From assembly GCA_027924585.1 (NCBI GenBank), contig BSBM01000007.1, positions 8,814,001 to 8,878,000 of the forward strand: a stretch of 64,000 bases of DNA, read 5' to 3'. Below, piece by piece: positions 33,939 to 45,897 of this stretch. This stretch comes from Larix kaempferi. Lineage: Eukaryota > Streptophyta > Pinopsida > Pinales > Pinaceae. The position numbers and the translations under genes are program-made. The notes beneath the pieces are model-generated. The model was not told where the DNA came from. It saw nothing but the letters and a program-made list of their open reading frames with translations, and ran no database searches. The number at the start of each line of letters is the position of its first letter. Positions within the stretch are counted from its first letter, which is position 1.

Positions 33939-36815
33939 GCTAGTGATCGAGATAAAAAACCACCAGCAGATGGTCGGAGGAGTACATCTTCCTCGAGGGA
34001 TCAGGTATACATCTTTGTAACAGTGCAAATATAATAAGAAAAAAAAAATTCATTTGTTTTTTCATTATTAGTATATTGGTTTCATTCCTATAATGTTATC
34101 TAATTATTTCATTTACATAATTTTCTCCATGTTTTTGATGCAGTCCAGTTCTACAAGGGTCACAGTACCCTCAACAAAACAACTATACATATTCTTTGTA
34201 ATAGTAAAAATATATTACTTAATAATAGTTTTTAATTGATGTGTTTTCTCATGATTAGTTTTGGATTTGTTTAGGTGATCACTTTCACTATGTTTTTTAT
34301 TTAGGTATATGTAAGGGGCAGCTCCCAGATATTAGCAGATTGAGGCAAGTCACCTATGACCATCGATCCGAGGAGTGGATCACGATCCTCTACATTGAAG
34401 GTATAATCCATTGGATTTGTACCAATATAATACGTAGCATAATGTTTACTTTGTTATGTATTTTTCATGTGTATACTATTTTCATTGTGATAATGTTTTC
34501 TAATTCTTTTTGACAGGGGCCTGATGATCGGGGCAAGTCCACAGCTGTGGATCAGACGACACCATCATCCAGGCACCAAGTAAACCTAGCTGTAATTTTA
34601 GGAATCTATCATGATATAACTCAATAGTGTTTTATATATTTATGTTGCATCCCAGTGAATCGTTGTATGAAATAGCATCAGAAGAATGTTCAGTAGATCC
34701 TGAAGTGGACGAGATCATTAAATATTCCCACGTAATTGGTGAAGCCACAAACCCGTTTAAGATGATAGACAAATTGTTGGAAAAATATAGTGTGGAACTC
34801 GTTTCTCTGCTAATCAAGTTTCCGCAGACAAGCCAGAACCTGGCAAGGATTGAATTGTTGGAAATGAAATCTGAATCCTTGGAAGTAAGTTGAGGAATCT
34901 TGATTCTTAAAATAATTCATTTATGACTTTATAATTTTCTCTTTTATATGATAGTACTGAACGTGTAAGACGTGGTTTGTAATTACAGAATTATCGGAGA
35001 ACACACAATAGTGGTGGAGGTGATGTTGGCCCTAGGGAGGCCCGTGGAGAGACATGGCATCATGAGCAAATGAATCCGCATGCATTGAATCCTTCGTCAT
35101 TGTTGCCAACTGAATAGTCGGCAACACGTTCAGACACACCACGGACCCCGAATGTGAGCACACCGGCTGCTAGTGACCGATGCACACTAGATCCTCCAGA
35201 AGAAGGGGTCGACACCGAGAATCCTGGTAATATTGATATCGACCTAGCTACATTTCCAGGATCTTCCTATGTCACTAGCACGAGAACAATGGAGATAACA
35301 TTTTTGGTCGACGTAAGTCTCGTCCCAATAAATATCGATAAGGTCCCAGGTAATTAATGTACATTGATCAAGTTAGTGTTTATAGCTTCATTGTAATATA
35401 CCGATAAAATGTTTTCTTTTAACTAATTATAATCATGGCATGATCGTTTCGCAGGAAATGATGTTTTCAATAAACAAATGAATGACGCGTGTTTGGATAT
35501 CTTCGAGTCCACCATCCGATAAAGGTGGGATAAACAACCAAAATGTTTAAAAGATGAACTCACTAATCAGTTGTTGTCCTGTTTGGTGACAAGATCTTCA
35601 ATAAATTCGAGGTCATGAAAAAGGATGGACAACATGTGAAGGTTGTCCAAGACCAATATGGGACCCACCTGGAAAAAAAACCTAGGTATGAGCACCCTCC
35701 AATGATTCCACCAATGGAGTGGAGAGCTCTAGTGGAGGATGGAAGGGAGAGGGCTCATAGAAGAGAAGGAAAGATAACACCAGGCACAGGGAGGTATGCA
35801 ATACTTTCTACAATTTAATTCAAAACCTTATTATTATTGAATATTTCTATATTGAACTTGAAACATCTAACGTATTTCAACACCTGCATAGGCTACAAGA
35901 CACATCAAAGGCCACAAAGGCAAGACTTGAAAAAATAGGTCAGCACAATCTTGGGCCTGGTGGTTATTCCAATTTCGCAGCACGATTTGTAAGTTTCAAA
36001 AAAACAATAATGCATACAAATAATAAATTGCAAATTATTTTTCATTTTATTGCACTGGAAAATGTTAATTAACGACGTTATGCAAATATGAAGGCCAAAC
36101 GATTCAATGAACATACCACTGAGGAAGACATGAAGCTTGGCTTCAAGCAAGGCTTTGGAGTTGTTGTTGAATGCCGAAAAAGCTTGTCTGGCCAAACACA
36201 GTCTTCTGGTACTAATCCATTCGATGCACAGGTAAATAGAATCTATATACTTTATTGGAGATTAACCACTTGTGCAATCTATTCGTTATAAATACTTGAA
36301 AAAAAATATTGACTCTATTTTGAGTAGGAAAGAAATGATCCCCCTAGTGTAGAGGAGGGACAACAACAAATCGAAGATCATGCTTCGATCCTGGTAATGA
36401 ATTTATTCATATGCTACAATTTTATGTATAGAATTGCAAGTGGTGAACATTAATTGTAGTTCACCATATTTCAACTACAGAGCATGTAGAGGGTGAAACT
36501 GTACAGGTTGATCCTAGACAAGAACATGAACTACATAATGTGGCCACACTAGGTAAAAAAACACCTTTGTAATGTTTTTTTTAAAATGAAATACTTGTCA
36601 TCACAATAGAAAAATACAATGATGTAACATTTTCACATTGTTGCAGCAAATCCGAACCCCTTGCCACAAAATCCACGTCTAGATAAACACTCTAGGATGC
36701 AGACATCACCATAAGCACCTGATGAAGAACCAAGAATTGGAAGAGAAAGTCTAGATGCAGATGCTCCTCTTAGAGATTATTTACCACTAAAGAGAAGAAA
36801 AATAAAAAAGAAGTG
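33939..36815 (+). pseudogene. Multi-exon gene remnant, possibly a plant En/Spm-associated (Ptta-type) protein
   Basis: Several exon-like segments have canonical borders: 33939-34004 (ttgcag..cag|gtatac), 34517-34579 (gacag..aa|gtaaac), about 34652-34887 (..gaa|gtaagt), 34987 to about 35312 (|gtaagt), about 35455-35792, 35892-35988 (catag..ttt|gtaagt), about 36090-36231 (cag|gtaaat) and a last exon of about 36646-36815 ending with a basic PLKRRKIKKK tail. The segment HPPMIPPMEWRALVEDGRER, then SKATKARLEKIGQHNLGPGG YSNF, resembles the W..LV..(S)K..K.R....H..G pattern of plant Transposase_24/Ptta proteins; this is recall, not a search result. In-frame stops (e.g. TAG near 35115) and a frameshift near 35585 mark it as broken. 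It may be part of a DNA transposon or a host gene. Confidence 0.4.
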
Positions 36816-36839
36816 ACTAGAAAAATGTCGTCTAATTAT

Positions 36840-37110
36840 TTTTTATAAAAATAATTCATCCATGATTTTTGGCCTAATGAATGAATGGATTGTTTAATGA
36901 ATGGTTTAATGGTTTAATGATTGAGTGTAGTAAACTGTTACCTTTATTGAATGTCAGTTTTTATTGAATGAATGTGTTGACTGAATGAATGAATGGTTTA
37001 TTGAATCTTATCTTTAATTGTATGAATGTGTTGACGGAATGAAACAATGTTTTAATGAATGTTATCGTTTATTGAATGAATGGTAGATGAAAGTTCATGA
37101 TGAAATATGG
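36840..37110. repeat. Short-period ATGAATG repeat region
   Basis: Repeated gaatgaatgg and tttaatg phrases with larger imperfect repeats containing ttgaatgaatgtgttgac (about 36960 and 37020). Simple-sequence expansion; no gene. Confidence 0.75.
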
Positions 37111-37711
37111 ATGAATTTGCACGTATTTGTTTTTCTCAAGTACATGCATTGGGTATGGGGAATTGAGAATGATGTGAGGGGGGGGAGGGGCCATAAGAGA
37201 TTCCACCTTCACATGGCTGGCCCTGTTCAGTAGAGAATATTAAATTATTCTCGAAACAGAGAGGATCTCAATGAATGGCTACGATGCTAGCTTTCTACAA
37301 CCCACTCGCGTGTCATCGAAATTTTGACGATTTCTTGGAGCTTGTTGTGATGTTTGTTTGCTCATCATAACCAATTTCGAGTTTCCACAACTTCAAAGGC
37401 TGAGTAAATGATGCACTGGAATCAATATCCTTAACGTTCTCTTTAATTTCCTTGGAATCAATATCCTTAACCTCACATTAAACCCTTCCAAAATGGTGTA
37501 TTTACCATTGAAGCCTGACTTCTGAAGCATGATATTTGCAACTAATCTAGCATACACCAACAACAATTAGAAACATGATGTTTGTTGTCAATGTTCATCG
37601 TTTTTTAGGGCTGCAACTTGCCCATAATGGCTCCTCTTACACTAGGGAATTAAAGAAAATAGGAAATTAAAGAAAACATATAATTTGCATTGGAAAAATA
37701 ATAGGGTACGA
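37111..37711. other. Spacer left of the foldback element
   Basis: Nothing recognised apart from a G-run at about 37180 and a short direct repeat of ggaatcaatatccttaac (37418 and 37455). Confidence 0.5.
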
Positions 37712-38298
37712 ACTAAACTGAGGAGATTAGAACCTACAACCTATGTCTAGTCCCAAGGCTACCACATTCAAGCTTGAAGTGAACCTGCCAATGGGAGACC
37801 ACCTTCAAGCAGCTTGATTCATTCTGCATGCATTTCATAGTGGGAGACGAAGGGCTACCACCTTCAAGCTTGATTCATTATGTATGCATTTCACTATGCA
37901 ACAGTCTCAAATTTCCATTGCGCTTTCCCTCAATTAGTTTCTCAATTCAGTATGACCCATGCCTGTCATCCGAGGAGTGTTGCTAGCGGTCTAGAGTTTC
38001 ATACTGGAAACAATGACGATTCATGGTATTATGTTTCCCTTCGGTTGGAATATGGCAAACTCAAAGTTCTCATAAGAATGTTTGTTTGACAAATGTGATG
38101 GTTTTGGTTTCTCGATTCAGCATGACCCAAACCCTCACATTTGTCAGAAAAACCTTTGTAGTGAACTATGAGTTTTCCATATTGCAGCTGAAGGGAAACG
38201 TAATACCATGAATCAATGTCATTTCTAGGATGAAACACTCCTTGGACGGCGGGCCTAGGTCATATTGAATTGAGAAACTAATTGAGGGAAAACGCAGT

Positions 38299-39022
38299 TG
38301 TAGCTAGGGTTTTACCCCTAGCTTGTGCAAATGAGCACCTACTAAGGAGAATGGACTCCTTAGTAGCAGTTCAGTAAATGTAATTATTAAGCTAAAACAG
38401 AAATAAAAAACTATTTTAAAACATGCATGAAACATAAACAACAAATTTAAATAATGGTTTTTTGTATTGATATTACCTCCAATGTGGAGGTTGATGAAGC
38501 TCCTTGCAATGTCCAAGAGGGTTGCTTCAAGCTCCAAAGTGCTCCTTCTCTTTCTCCAATGATGGAAATGGGCCAAAAGTGGCTCTCAAGGTGAAAGTAG
38601 TTCAATGGTGAACTAGGGTTTCGAGAGAGATTTTGGCAGAGTAAGGGTATGCTTGATTGTGGATATGAAATAAGGGATCTCCATCACCTATTTATAGTTT
38701 TTTGGTGGTGGAGTGTTGACCCATGGTTTTAGGAAACACATGGTTTAGGGCAGCTGTATAGGGTTTTTTCCTCCTTTTCCTCATTATTTTATATTTTTCT
38801 TCCGTTTTTAGGGGGTTTTTGCTATTTTTAGAGGAATTTTGGTTAGTTTTGGAGGAAAAATGGGTTTTTTAACCTTTTTGAGGTTATTTTAAGGGTTTTG
38901 TGGCCTTTTGGAGGCTTTTTAATGGGATTTTTTGGGATTTTAAGGGAAATATGGTAGGAAAATGGACAAATGAGTCATATAATGTGGTAGATGAGGTAGT
39001 GAACACTTTTTGGGTGTTAACA
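38299..39022 (-). repeat. 3' LTR of gypsy D
   Basis: 724 bp, from tgtagctagggttttacccc to tttttgggtgttaaca on the plus strand. A minus-strand TATA box (complement of tatttatag) lies at about 38690-38699. Confidence 0.95.
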
Positions 39023-41625
39023 GATTGCCCCCTGATGTGCGAGGGCAGGAGCTCATCGTATGGCCGATGGACATCATAAGTCATGAATGGTTTTCCTGGG
39101 ATGTGGAGAGAAGAGAAGAAACAAACTGAATCCCAGAACAATGATCCCGAACAACTGCAAGAACTGAAAGTACATAACCTCAATAATGGATGAGGAAACA
39201 TCTGATCATATGGACGAGGCGGGCATTCCCATGCTCGTATCAGGATATAACATAACAATAACAATGGGGTCCAAAAAATGGGGACCTGAAATATACATGA
39301 CCTCAAATACTGACTGAGGAATAATCTCAATATATGGACGAGGTGGGCATACCCATGCTCGTATCAAGATACATAAACAGAACTGTGAGGCCCGACAAGG
39401 GGGACCTGTAAGATACATAGATAACCACTGTGTACATCATAGGTGTCTAGAGGAGACACCAAATCTGGGACATACTGCTGGGCTGATCATGTGGGAACTG
39501 AAGAACTGGTGCACTGGAATATCAACAGTGCTGCTGACTGGTGTACCAGGGGAACTGATGAGCTGCTGAATCACAATGACTGGGAGCAACAACCTCGATG
39601 GTACACTGAACTGGAACTGAAATGGGTACTCAAGGAAGCATATAGCGGGATGGCTTCCGAATACAATCACCAACGCAGCCCGGACATCCACGGGAACATA
39701 TAAATGGGCGTTCCGAAGGGACTCACCAATTTGCTAGAGTCGTGGGAAATCCGGGGTCTTCGACTAAAAACTGGTGGGATATAATCCTGCGCGATCCTCA
39801 ACGATGCGATCAAGGTGCTGAAGTCGAGCATGTGAGGAACAACCACTCGGAGAGGCAATGATGACTCCTCTCAGAATGATCCGTAGGCACTTACCACAGA
39901 TGGTGATAAGTCCAAGGCGCAGGGACCTCTGGGCCTATCCTCTGGAATAGAGGAGCTGTCGTCGACAGAGGGAGACCTGCAACTATCAAGGCAATGATGT
40001 TTCCTTGACAGGAGCGCGAGGTGAAGAACTGAAATGTGATAGTACTGATGGCAGGACTGACAAACTGTGGAGGGACAACTGGGAAAGTAGAGTGGGTGGA
40101 CTCAAACTTCCTTTGTTCAGAGTATGATAATGGGAATGATCTAGCAGCATATGAAACTAACTGAGGGGAAAGGGATCATAGCTGTAATGGATCTGGGAGG
40201 ATAACTGGGCTGAGGGAGACTCAAACTGGTATAACATGGTAGGAGACTGCAGAATACTCTGAACAAAGGCGACCTGATTGGGGGTGCTGCCGAGATGATC
40301 GATCGTAGTGCCAGGAGGCACGGGTGGGGACTTCTTCATGGGTTTAGGAACTAGAAGAAGTTTGTATAAAATGATACTGTCGTGTGGATTTTACGAGCCC
40401 AGGACAGTTCATGCTCGTGGTTTCTTTCAATTTTAAGGAGTCTGAAAGCGATAAGAAGACTCTGAAGTAATGGAATGGTACTGTCGTGTGGATTTTACGA
40501 GCCCAGGACAGTTCATGCTCGTGGTTGCTTTCAATTTTAGAGAGTCTGAAAGCAAATAAGAAGACTCCAGGGGGTTGCTTTTTCGTAGATTTAGTCTTCA
40601 AGGCCCAAAGAAGCATAAAAGGATGCAATGAAGAACTCTTCTAGCCGGTGTGACTAGAGTATTCCTTTTTCGTAATTAGTCTACCAGGTCCGGAAAAGGG
40701 TTAAACTTATACCAGATAGACGCCCTTTCAGGTACTTTAGCGAGCATGAAAGGAAGCAAGATTGCTCGGCGATCTTTTCATTCTTTTAGGAGTCAGAAAA
40801 GAGCTTAACGGAAACTCCCAAAGTGCCTTTTTCATAGAGGACTTGTCCGGCCCGAAAAAGGGATAAAATTATACCGAACAAAAGGAATGGCCAAGCAAGG
40901 AGGAAGTGTTCAATCAAGGCAAATTTATGGTGACCAAGAACGAGGTAGGTGGGGAACACTGATGGGCCTCCTTGCGGGGTAGATGGAATGGTGGCAAAAT
41001 AATGAAACATTTGTAGTATGACAGGAGCGAATGGCTCATGTACAAAAGTGGAACAATCCGATGGCGGCCGATGTGGCGCGCAAACCGAGGCAGCAAGGTG
41101 TCGGGACACAATGTTGAAATTGTACCAAGTGAGAGCGAGAAATGATCTCTAGAATCATCACGAGCTCAGAAAAATGAATCCGATGATATAAAGGGTGTCA
41201 AAAACGGGTAACGGCCGATGTGGCACGCACACCGAGGCGACGAGGGCGTTTTGGAAAAATACCCAAAAAAATCAGAGGGTGAGAGCGAGAAATGATCTCA
41301 AGCATCATCACCAGCTCGAAAAAATGAATCCGATGATATAAAACATGTGAAAAATGGAGAACGGCCGATGTGGCACGCAAACCAAGGCGACTAGTGGCGT
41401 CTGGAAAAAATACCCGAAGAATCGAGGGGTGAGAGCGAGAAATGGTCTCAAGCATCATCACGAGTGCGGAAATATGAATCCAGCGGTGCAAATGGTGCAA
41501 AAAATAGAGGTCATAAGGACTCCGATGTGGTCAAAGGAAAGAACTATGCGTATCAAATCAAATCTACAAGTGATATGTGACCTCAAAAAATGGTTGAGAT
41601 CACAAGTGTGAAAAAGTGAACAGGG
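39023..41625 (-). repeat. Non-coding 3' tail of gypsy D with several direct repeats
   Basis: Occupies the place where reverse transcriptase, RNase H and integrase should be. It starts with attgccccctgat, whose complement is a purine tract beside the LTR. It holds a 125-bp direct repeat (atggacgaggcgggcat at 39210 and 39335), a 104-bp repeat (tactgtcgtgtggattttac at 40375 and 40479) and a 150-bp repeat present about 2.6 times (gagagcgagaaatgatctc at 41131, 41281 and 41431). The open frames are short and show no pol motif. Confidence 0.85.
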
Positions 41626-42357
41626 TTAATGATCTGCCCCCATGCTATTTGCATGGGGTCTGTGAGTGTGGATCACAAATGTGTGGGTTTGAACAATGGG
41701 TTCATTGACGTGCTGAGATAGATGTGATGGGGTAGGGTCAAAATGATTGATCATGCCCCCTATCCCAGGGTCGAGGTAATCTATCATGCCCCTTGACGCA
41801 GAGGTGTTACTGTGGTGCTCTATGAGAGCGGGGTCAAGACCAGGCATTTCGGTATGGGACCAGGAAAAGACATCGCAGAACTCCTGGAAGAGTTTTCTGT
41901 ACTCCTCAATCTCTTGTTCACTACAGGAGGCTCCTAAGGCAATGCATTCATTGATGCCAGGGGGGTCAGAGATATCTATGTGGATAACGGGTGAGATATT
42001 GGCCATGTTACCCTCCTCGAAGGCATCAGGAGCAGGAATAGGGTCCTTGAACCAGTCAACCTTGGTGGGGAGGAAGTCTTTGGACTCGACTGTGAATTGG
42101 GTAGCTGTGCTAGAGGAGGATTCTTCTGGGATAAAATAGGAACGGTGGTGCATGTCATCCCAGGGGTAATCCGAGGCAGTAAGGGCCTCAAGAACTTCCT
42201 CATCAGTACGGAAAGTTTGTGTCGTCAAATCGGTTGACGAGGTGGTCGTGGTTGAAGAGATCATATAAATGATATTAACCTCTCCTGAAGGAGAAGAGAC
42301 CGGGGGGTAGATCTCCTCAATGGTAGGTGGTGCCATCTCAAGATCCAGATTGTTCAT
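41626..42357 (-). pseudogene. Truncated start of the gypsy reverse transcriptase region
   Basis: 243-residue frame beginning MNNLDLEMAPPTIEEIYPP. Its middle matches the linker before gypsy reverse transcriptase: SEQEIEEYRKLFQEFCDVFS then WSHTEMPGLDPALIEHH. In autonomous relatives the polymerase begins right there; here it goes into an unrelated tail with repeated MIDYLDPGIGG / MINHFDPTPSH phrases and stops. The frame joins upstream through a single TGA near 42403 to the zinc-knuckle region. No catalytic motif is present, so the product could not copy DNA. Confidence 0.8.
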
Positions 42358-42402
42358 CTCATAGAGAGCTGCTCTGTAATCCGGGAGATCGGGACAATGA
42401 TG

Positions 42403-43992
42403 TCAGTAATGCCCGTAAATACCGCATATGGCGCAGGGGTGGTTGGTACGTAGGGACTTATCTTTAGGCTTGGGAGTGGGGTTTAGTTCGACAGTTGGGA
42501 TGTTAGGGTCATCGTCGAGCATCTGCATGTGCTTCTGTAATGCTGGTAACTGTGGGCATTGGTGGGTCGCATAGCCCAACTCGTCACACAGCGAGCATTT
42601 GGGAGGAGCACGAAATATTGGAGGGTTTTTGACTGTCTTGGGAGGTGGTACAGCAGTGTAAGGTTGTGGACCTCGGCCCCCAGTGGGTTGGGGAGTAGGA
42701 CGAGGATTCATGGAGGACGAAGGGGTAGAGACACCGGGGGGTGGTTGGGTGGTAGTAGCCATGGGTTGCACTGGTTGGAGGATGACATCAGGTGTCGGCG
42801 GGCAAACGGGAGGCGAAAGGTACCAGACGGGTAATCCCAAGGTTAACCCCGGGAGGCTAAGGGTAGCCATAACCGGGGCGCTTACTACTCCCGATGGAGG
42901 GAGTAGAAAGGGGATGGTAAGGATCGGTGTAACACCAATGTGGCTAGGTACCAATGGTGGTTTAGGCAACAAGGGTGGTTGATTGTTAGGTGGTGGGCTG
43001 TCATGGGACAAGGTACATAAGTCAGACACGTCGGGCGTAGATGCCGGGGGAGGAATGGATTGAAAGGTGGAGGTCATCGGCGCATCTGAGTAGACTCCAG
43101 GCCCCGTAGAGGAAACAAACGAGGTGGTGGCACGAGAAACAGGTTGTTCAACCATGGGGAGAACATTTTCAGGTGCCGCGGGAGCACTGGGATCATAGTA
43201 GGTGAGCTGGTCAACCTTAACCACGCGTCCCTCATGGGGGAACATCATGGTGCGAAAGACGAAAGAGGCAACCGCCCGCATGGCATACATGTAGCTGCGG
43301 CCAAGTAAAAGGTTATAATCCAATTGGGCATTGATTACCTCAACGTCAATGAGGACGGTTTTGCCACCTAACTGGATGGGGACATTGGCTAGGAGGCCTT
43401 GGGGCTGAGCCGAACGACCATCGTAGGCACGTAATGCAGTGGTGGACTGCTGGAGAGTGGGGGATCCCAACTTCTGACATACGAATGTAGACATAACGCA
43501 TGTAGAGGCACCTTCATCGATGATGCATCGATGGATGACAAGATTCTGAATGGAAACAGAAACTTGGAATGCTAGGGTGGAAGGCAGGCGAGGTTCAGAC
43601 TGGTCTAAATCAAATGCCATCAAATTTGAATCATTTGGGTCAATCCCCCCAATGGCGGAGAGTAAAGTCTTGCGCTGGGAAGGGAAATTCTTCAAGACTT
43701 CTAACGCAGACATGGCTGGGGGAGATTGGGCTAGGTCGTCTACAATGTTGTAGTTTGACGCAGCGCACGCATTGGGGTTATTATTGATACGGCGAAGTGG
43801 GAAACGAGAGGCTTTGGGAGCACCATCTAGTGGAGGTGGAGGAATACGTAACGCTTGATCGGTGGGATGAGCGTTAGTAGGTTTATCTGTGGGGGGTACG
43901 TCAGTAGTGGAGCCATATTGGTTCCGACGAGTTTGAAGGTTGACGTCAGCGGAGGACATCATCAACAAGTGGTGAGTTCCTGCGTCAAACAT
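42403..43992 (-). CDS. Gypsy D protease-region protein with two extra zinc knuckles
   Basis: 529-residue frame, probably part of the gag-pol chain. Residues about 150-270 resemble a retroviral-type aspartic protease fold: HRCIIDEGASTCVMSTFVCQ with D-E-G-A in place of the usual D-T/S-G-A, followed by VLIDVEVINAQLDYNLLLGR. A Pro-rich linker follows. The C-terminus carries two zinc knuckles: CSLCDELGYATHQC (Tyr replaces the His) and CAICGIYGHY with H-H-C after the TGA stop. A stop (TAG, CAG-type) at about 44035 separates it from gag. The extra knuckles after the protease are unusual for a gypsy polyprotein. The start at 43992 is only the first Met after that stop, so the true protein probably extended further upstream. 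Confidence 0.7.
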   Translation of the reverse strand: MFDAGTHHLLMMSSADVNLQTRRNQYGSTTDVPPTDKPTNAHPTDQALRIPPPPLDGAPKASRFPLRRINNNPNACAASNYNIVDDLAQSPPAMSALEVLKNFPSQRKTLLSAIGGIDPNDSNLMAFDLDQSEPRLPSTLAFQVSVSIQNLVIHRCIIDEGASTCVMSTFVCQKLGSPTLQQSTTALRAYDGRSAQPQGLLANVPIQLGGKTVLIDVEVINAQLDYNLLLGRSYMYAMRAVASFVFRTMMFPHEGRVVKVDQLTYYDPSAPAAPENVLPMVEQPVSRATTSFVSSTGPGVYSDAPMTSTFQSIPPPASTPDVSDLCTLSHDSPPPNNQPPLLPKPPLVPSHIGVTPILTIPFLLPPSGVVSAPVMATLSLPGLTLGLPVWYLSPPVCPPTPDVILQPVQPMATTTQPPPGVSTPSSSMNPRPTPQPTGGRGPQPYTAVPPPKTVKNPPIFRAPPKCSLCDELGYATHQCPQLPALQKHMQMLDDDPNIPTVELNPTPKPKDKSLRTNHPCAICGIYGHY

Positions 43993-44169
43993 GGGTTGAT
44001 CGGGAGCCGCGTACGTGATTTGCTATTGGGGTTGCACGTTGGCTTGAGGGGGAGCCAACGGCTGAGTGTTCATGATGCCTTGGGTTGGTAATGGGTTTTG
44101 CAGCACCAAAGGTGTCTGCTGAGGTTGAGGGGGGTTAGGAGGCGCCTGAGGAGCTGCCTGCCCTTGGCG

Positions 44170-45897
44170 GTGGGCATCGTCAACCCAGAGTTGCCTAGCT
44201 CGCTCCAAGTGTGGGCAAGCATGGGTGTAGTGGCCATAGACCCTGCAAATAGAACAAGGGTGGTTTGTTCACAGATTAGGGTTTTTAGCCTGCTTGGGCA
44301 GGCGATCAGGGTTTTGGTTAGCAGGGGTTGCATTATTATTGTCGGGGGGATTCACCGGTTGCCCAGCTTGGTCTGTAGGTTGGTTGTTCCCCCGATTACG
44401 GCCCTTGCCGCGGTTCTGTTGACCCTGGTTACGTTGGTTGTTTTGGTTTTGCTGCGGGTTTTGTTGGGTGTAAACTTGCCCTTGGGCAACAGGTGGATTT
44501 TGAGGTTGCGCAGGTGCGGGAGCAGGCTGCGGTGGATGATATGCAGGTTGAGGCTGAGCAGGTGCAGCAACTTGAGGGGGTTGCTGATATGGCTGCGGAG
44601 CAAGTTGTGGGTTTACCGCAGGTGCTGCCTGTGGCAGATAATAAGTGGGTTGGGCTTGTGAAGGCGCAGGAGCTAGGGCATCCTGCTGATGGTAATAAGG
44701 CTGGGGTGCGACTGGGGGGGCATAAGCGGGAGTCGCATGATCGAAGCATTGAGGAGCACATGAGGGTCCATGGTGGTGGTGATGTGTCATGGGAGCATAC
44801 GAGTTGGTTGCTCCGGACTGTGAGGTGGCCCGCGAAAGGTCGGGGCCAGGGGTAGGACGTGCTATGGAAAATGGTTGGGGATGCGAAGAAACATGGCCAA
44901 TGATATCGTCTGCAGCGTGGGATGCCCCCGGTGCATCGTGCTGGGAGGACTCACCACGAGGGGCGTCAGGTATAATGGTATAAAGGTAACCCGACTGGGC
45001 GTAAATGAGGTCGAACTGTTGGGCCTTAAGAATGGCCTCTTCTTCAGACTGGGGTCTTTCTGATGCCACATCCTTAGCAATAACAGGGAGAAGGGATTTG
45101 AGGAACCAATCTAGGAAGATACGGTCGTCTAGTTTGATCTTGCATAAGCTACGGCGTCGACGCCACTCATGGATGTGGTCCGTGATATGGGTAGCCGTGT
45201 TTTGTCTACAAGATAGGAGGATCTCAACGCCCGCGTCGTAGCGGACAGGCAACTGGAAGAACTGCAGAAAGGTTGAGGCAAGGGAAGCAAAGGTGGCATG
45301 GGTCCCATGAGGTTGCTCGATATACCACTTGGATGCAGAGCCATTGAAGGTGCGTTGTAAGAGACGGAGGCGAACAGAGTCGTCCACTATGGAGTTGGAG
45401 GAACACCATAGGTGGAAAGACATGATATGGTTTTGTGGGTCCTCACCTGCTTTACCCTCGAACTTAGGGATGTCCGAGGGAAGCTTGGTAGGCATATGAG
45501 GCCATGCAGGGTCGTGTCTGATAGGGTCGTTGGTCAATTTGGCCAGGTCAGGTAGGTTAAGGCTAGCCATGAATGGCAAACTGGAAGGAGGATGTGACAC
45601 AGTAGTGGGTTGGACCAAGTTGGGGCCAATGCCCCCAAGTGGAGGGACAGGATTTGGGATGGTGCCCCCTAGTGGGGGAACTAAGGTGGTGGAGGATGGT
45701 CCAGCACCACCATGGGTAGTGTGAGCCACTGATGTAGTGGGGATAGGGATTCCCGCTGCGGGAATAGGTACCGTGAGGGGAATGGTAGATGAGGGTCCCA
45801 TGGAGGGCATACCCAAAACAGGTGTAGTAACTGGTGTAGTGGTGGATGTGCCACCAATGGTCCCTATAACAAAAGGAGTGGAAGTCGTGCCAGCCAT
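44170..45897 (-). pseudogene. gag of gypsy D
   Basis: The frame 45897-44269 (542 residues) has a retrotransposon gag domain at about residues 150-320 (KFEGKAGEDPQNHIMSFHLW, RLLQRTFNGSASKWYIEQ, LASTFLQFFQLPVRYDAGVE, DRIFLDWFLKSLLP). A Pro/Gln-rich linker and a basic QNRGKGRNRGNNQ region follow. A TGA near 44268 (CGA-type context) cuts it just before the knuckle CSICRVYGHYTHAC, which is read through in the same frame to about 44170. Upstream of Met1 the same frame continues with Ser/Arg-rich sequence and one TAG, so the real start may lie further right. Gag would form the particle and bind RNA. Confidence 0.85.

Noticed and set aside
33939-36815. Naming the locus a CACTA transposon
   Set aside because: No CACTA-type terminal inverted repeats or target duplication seen; only a loose motif resemblance.
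44098-44661. 187-residue plus-strand frame
   Set aside because: Antisense of the Pro/Gln-rich part of gypsy D gag, which has a recognisable family match on the other strand.
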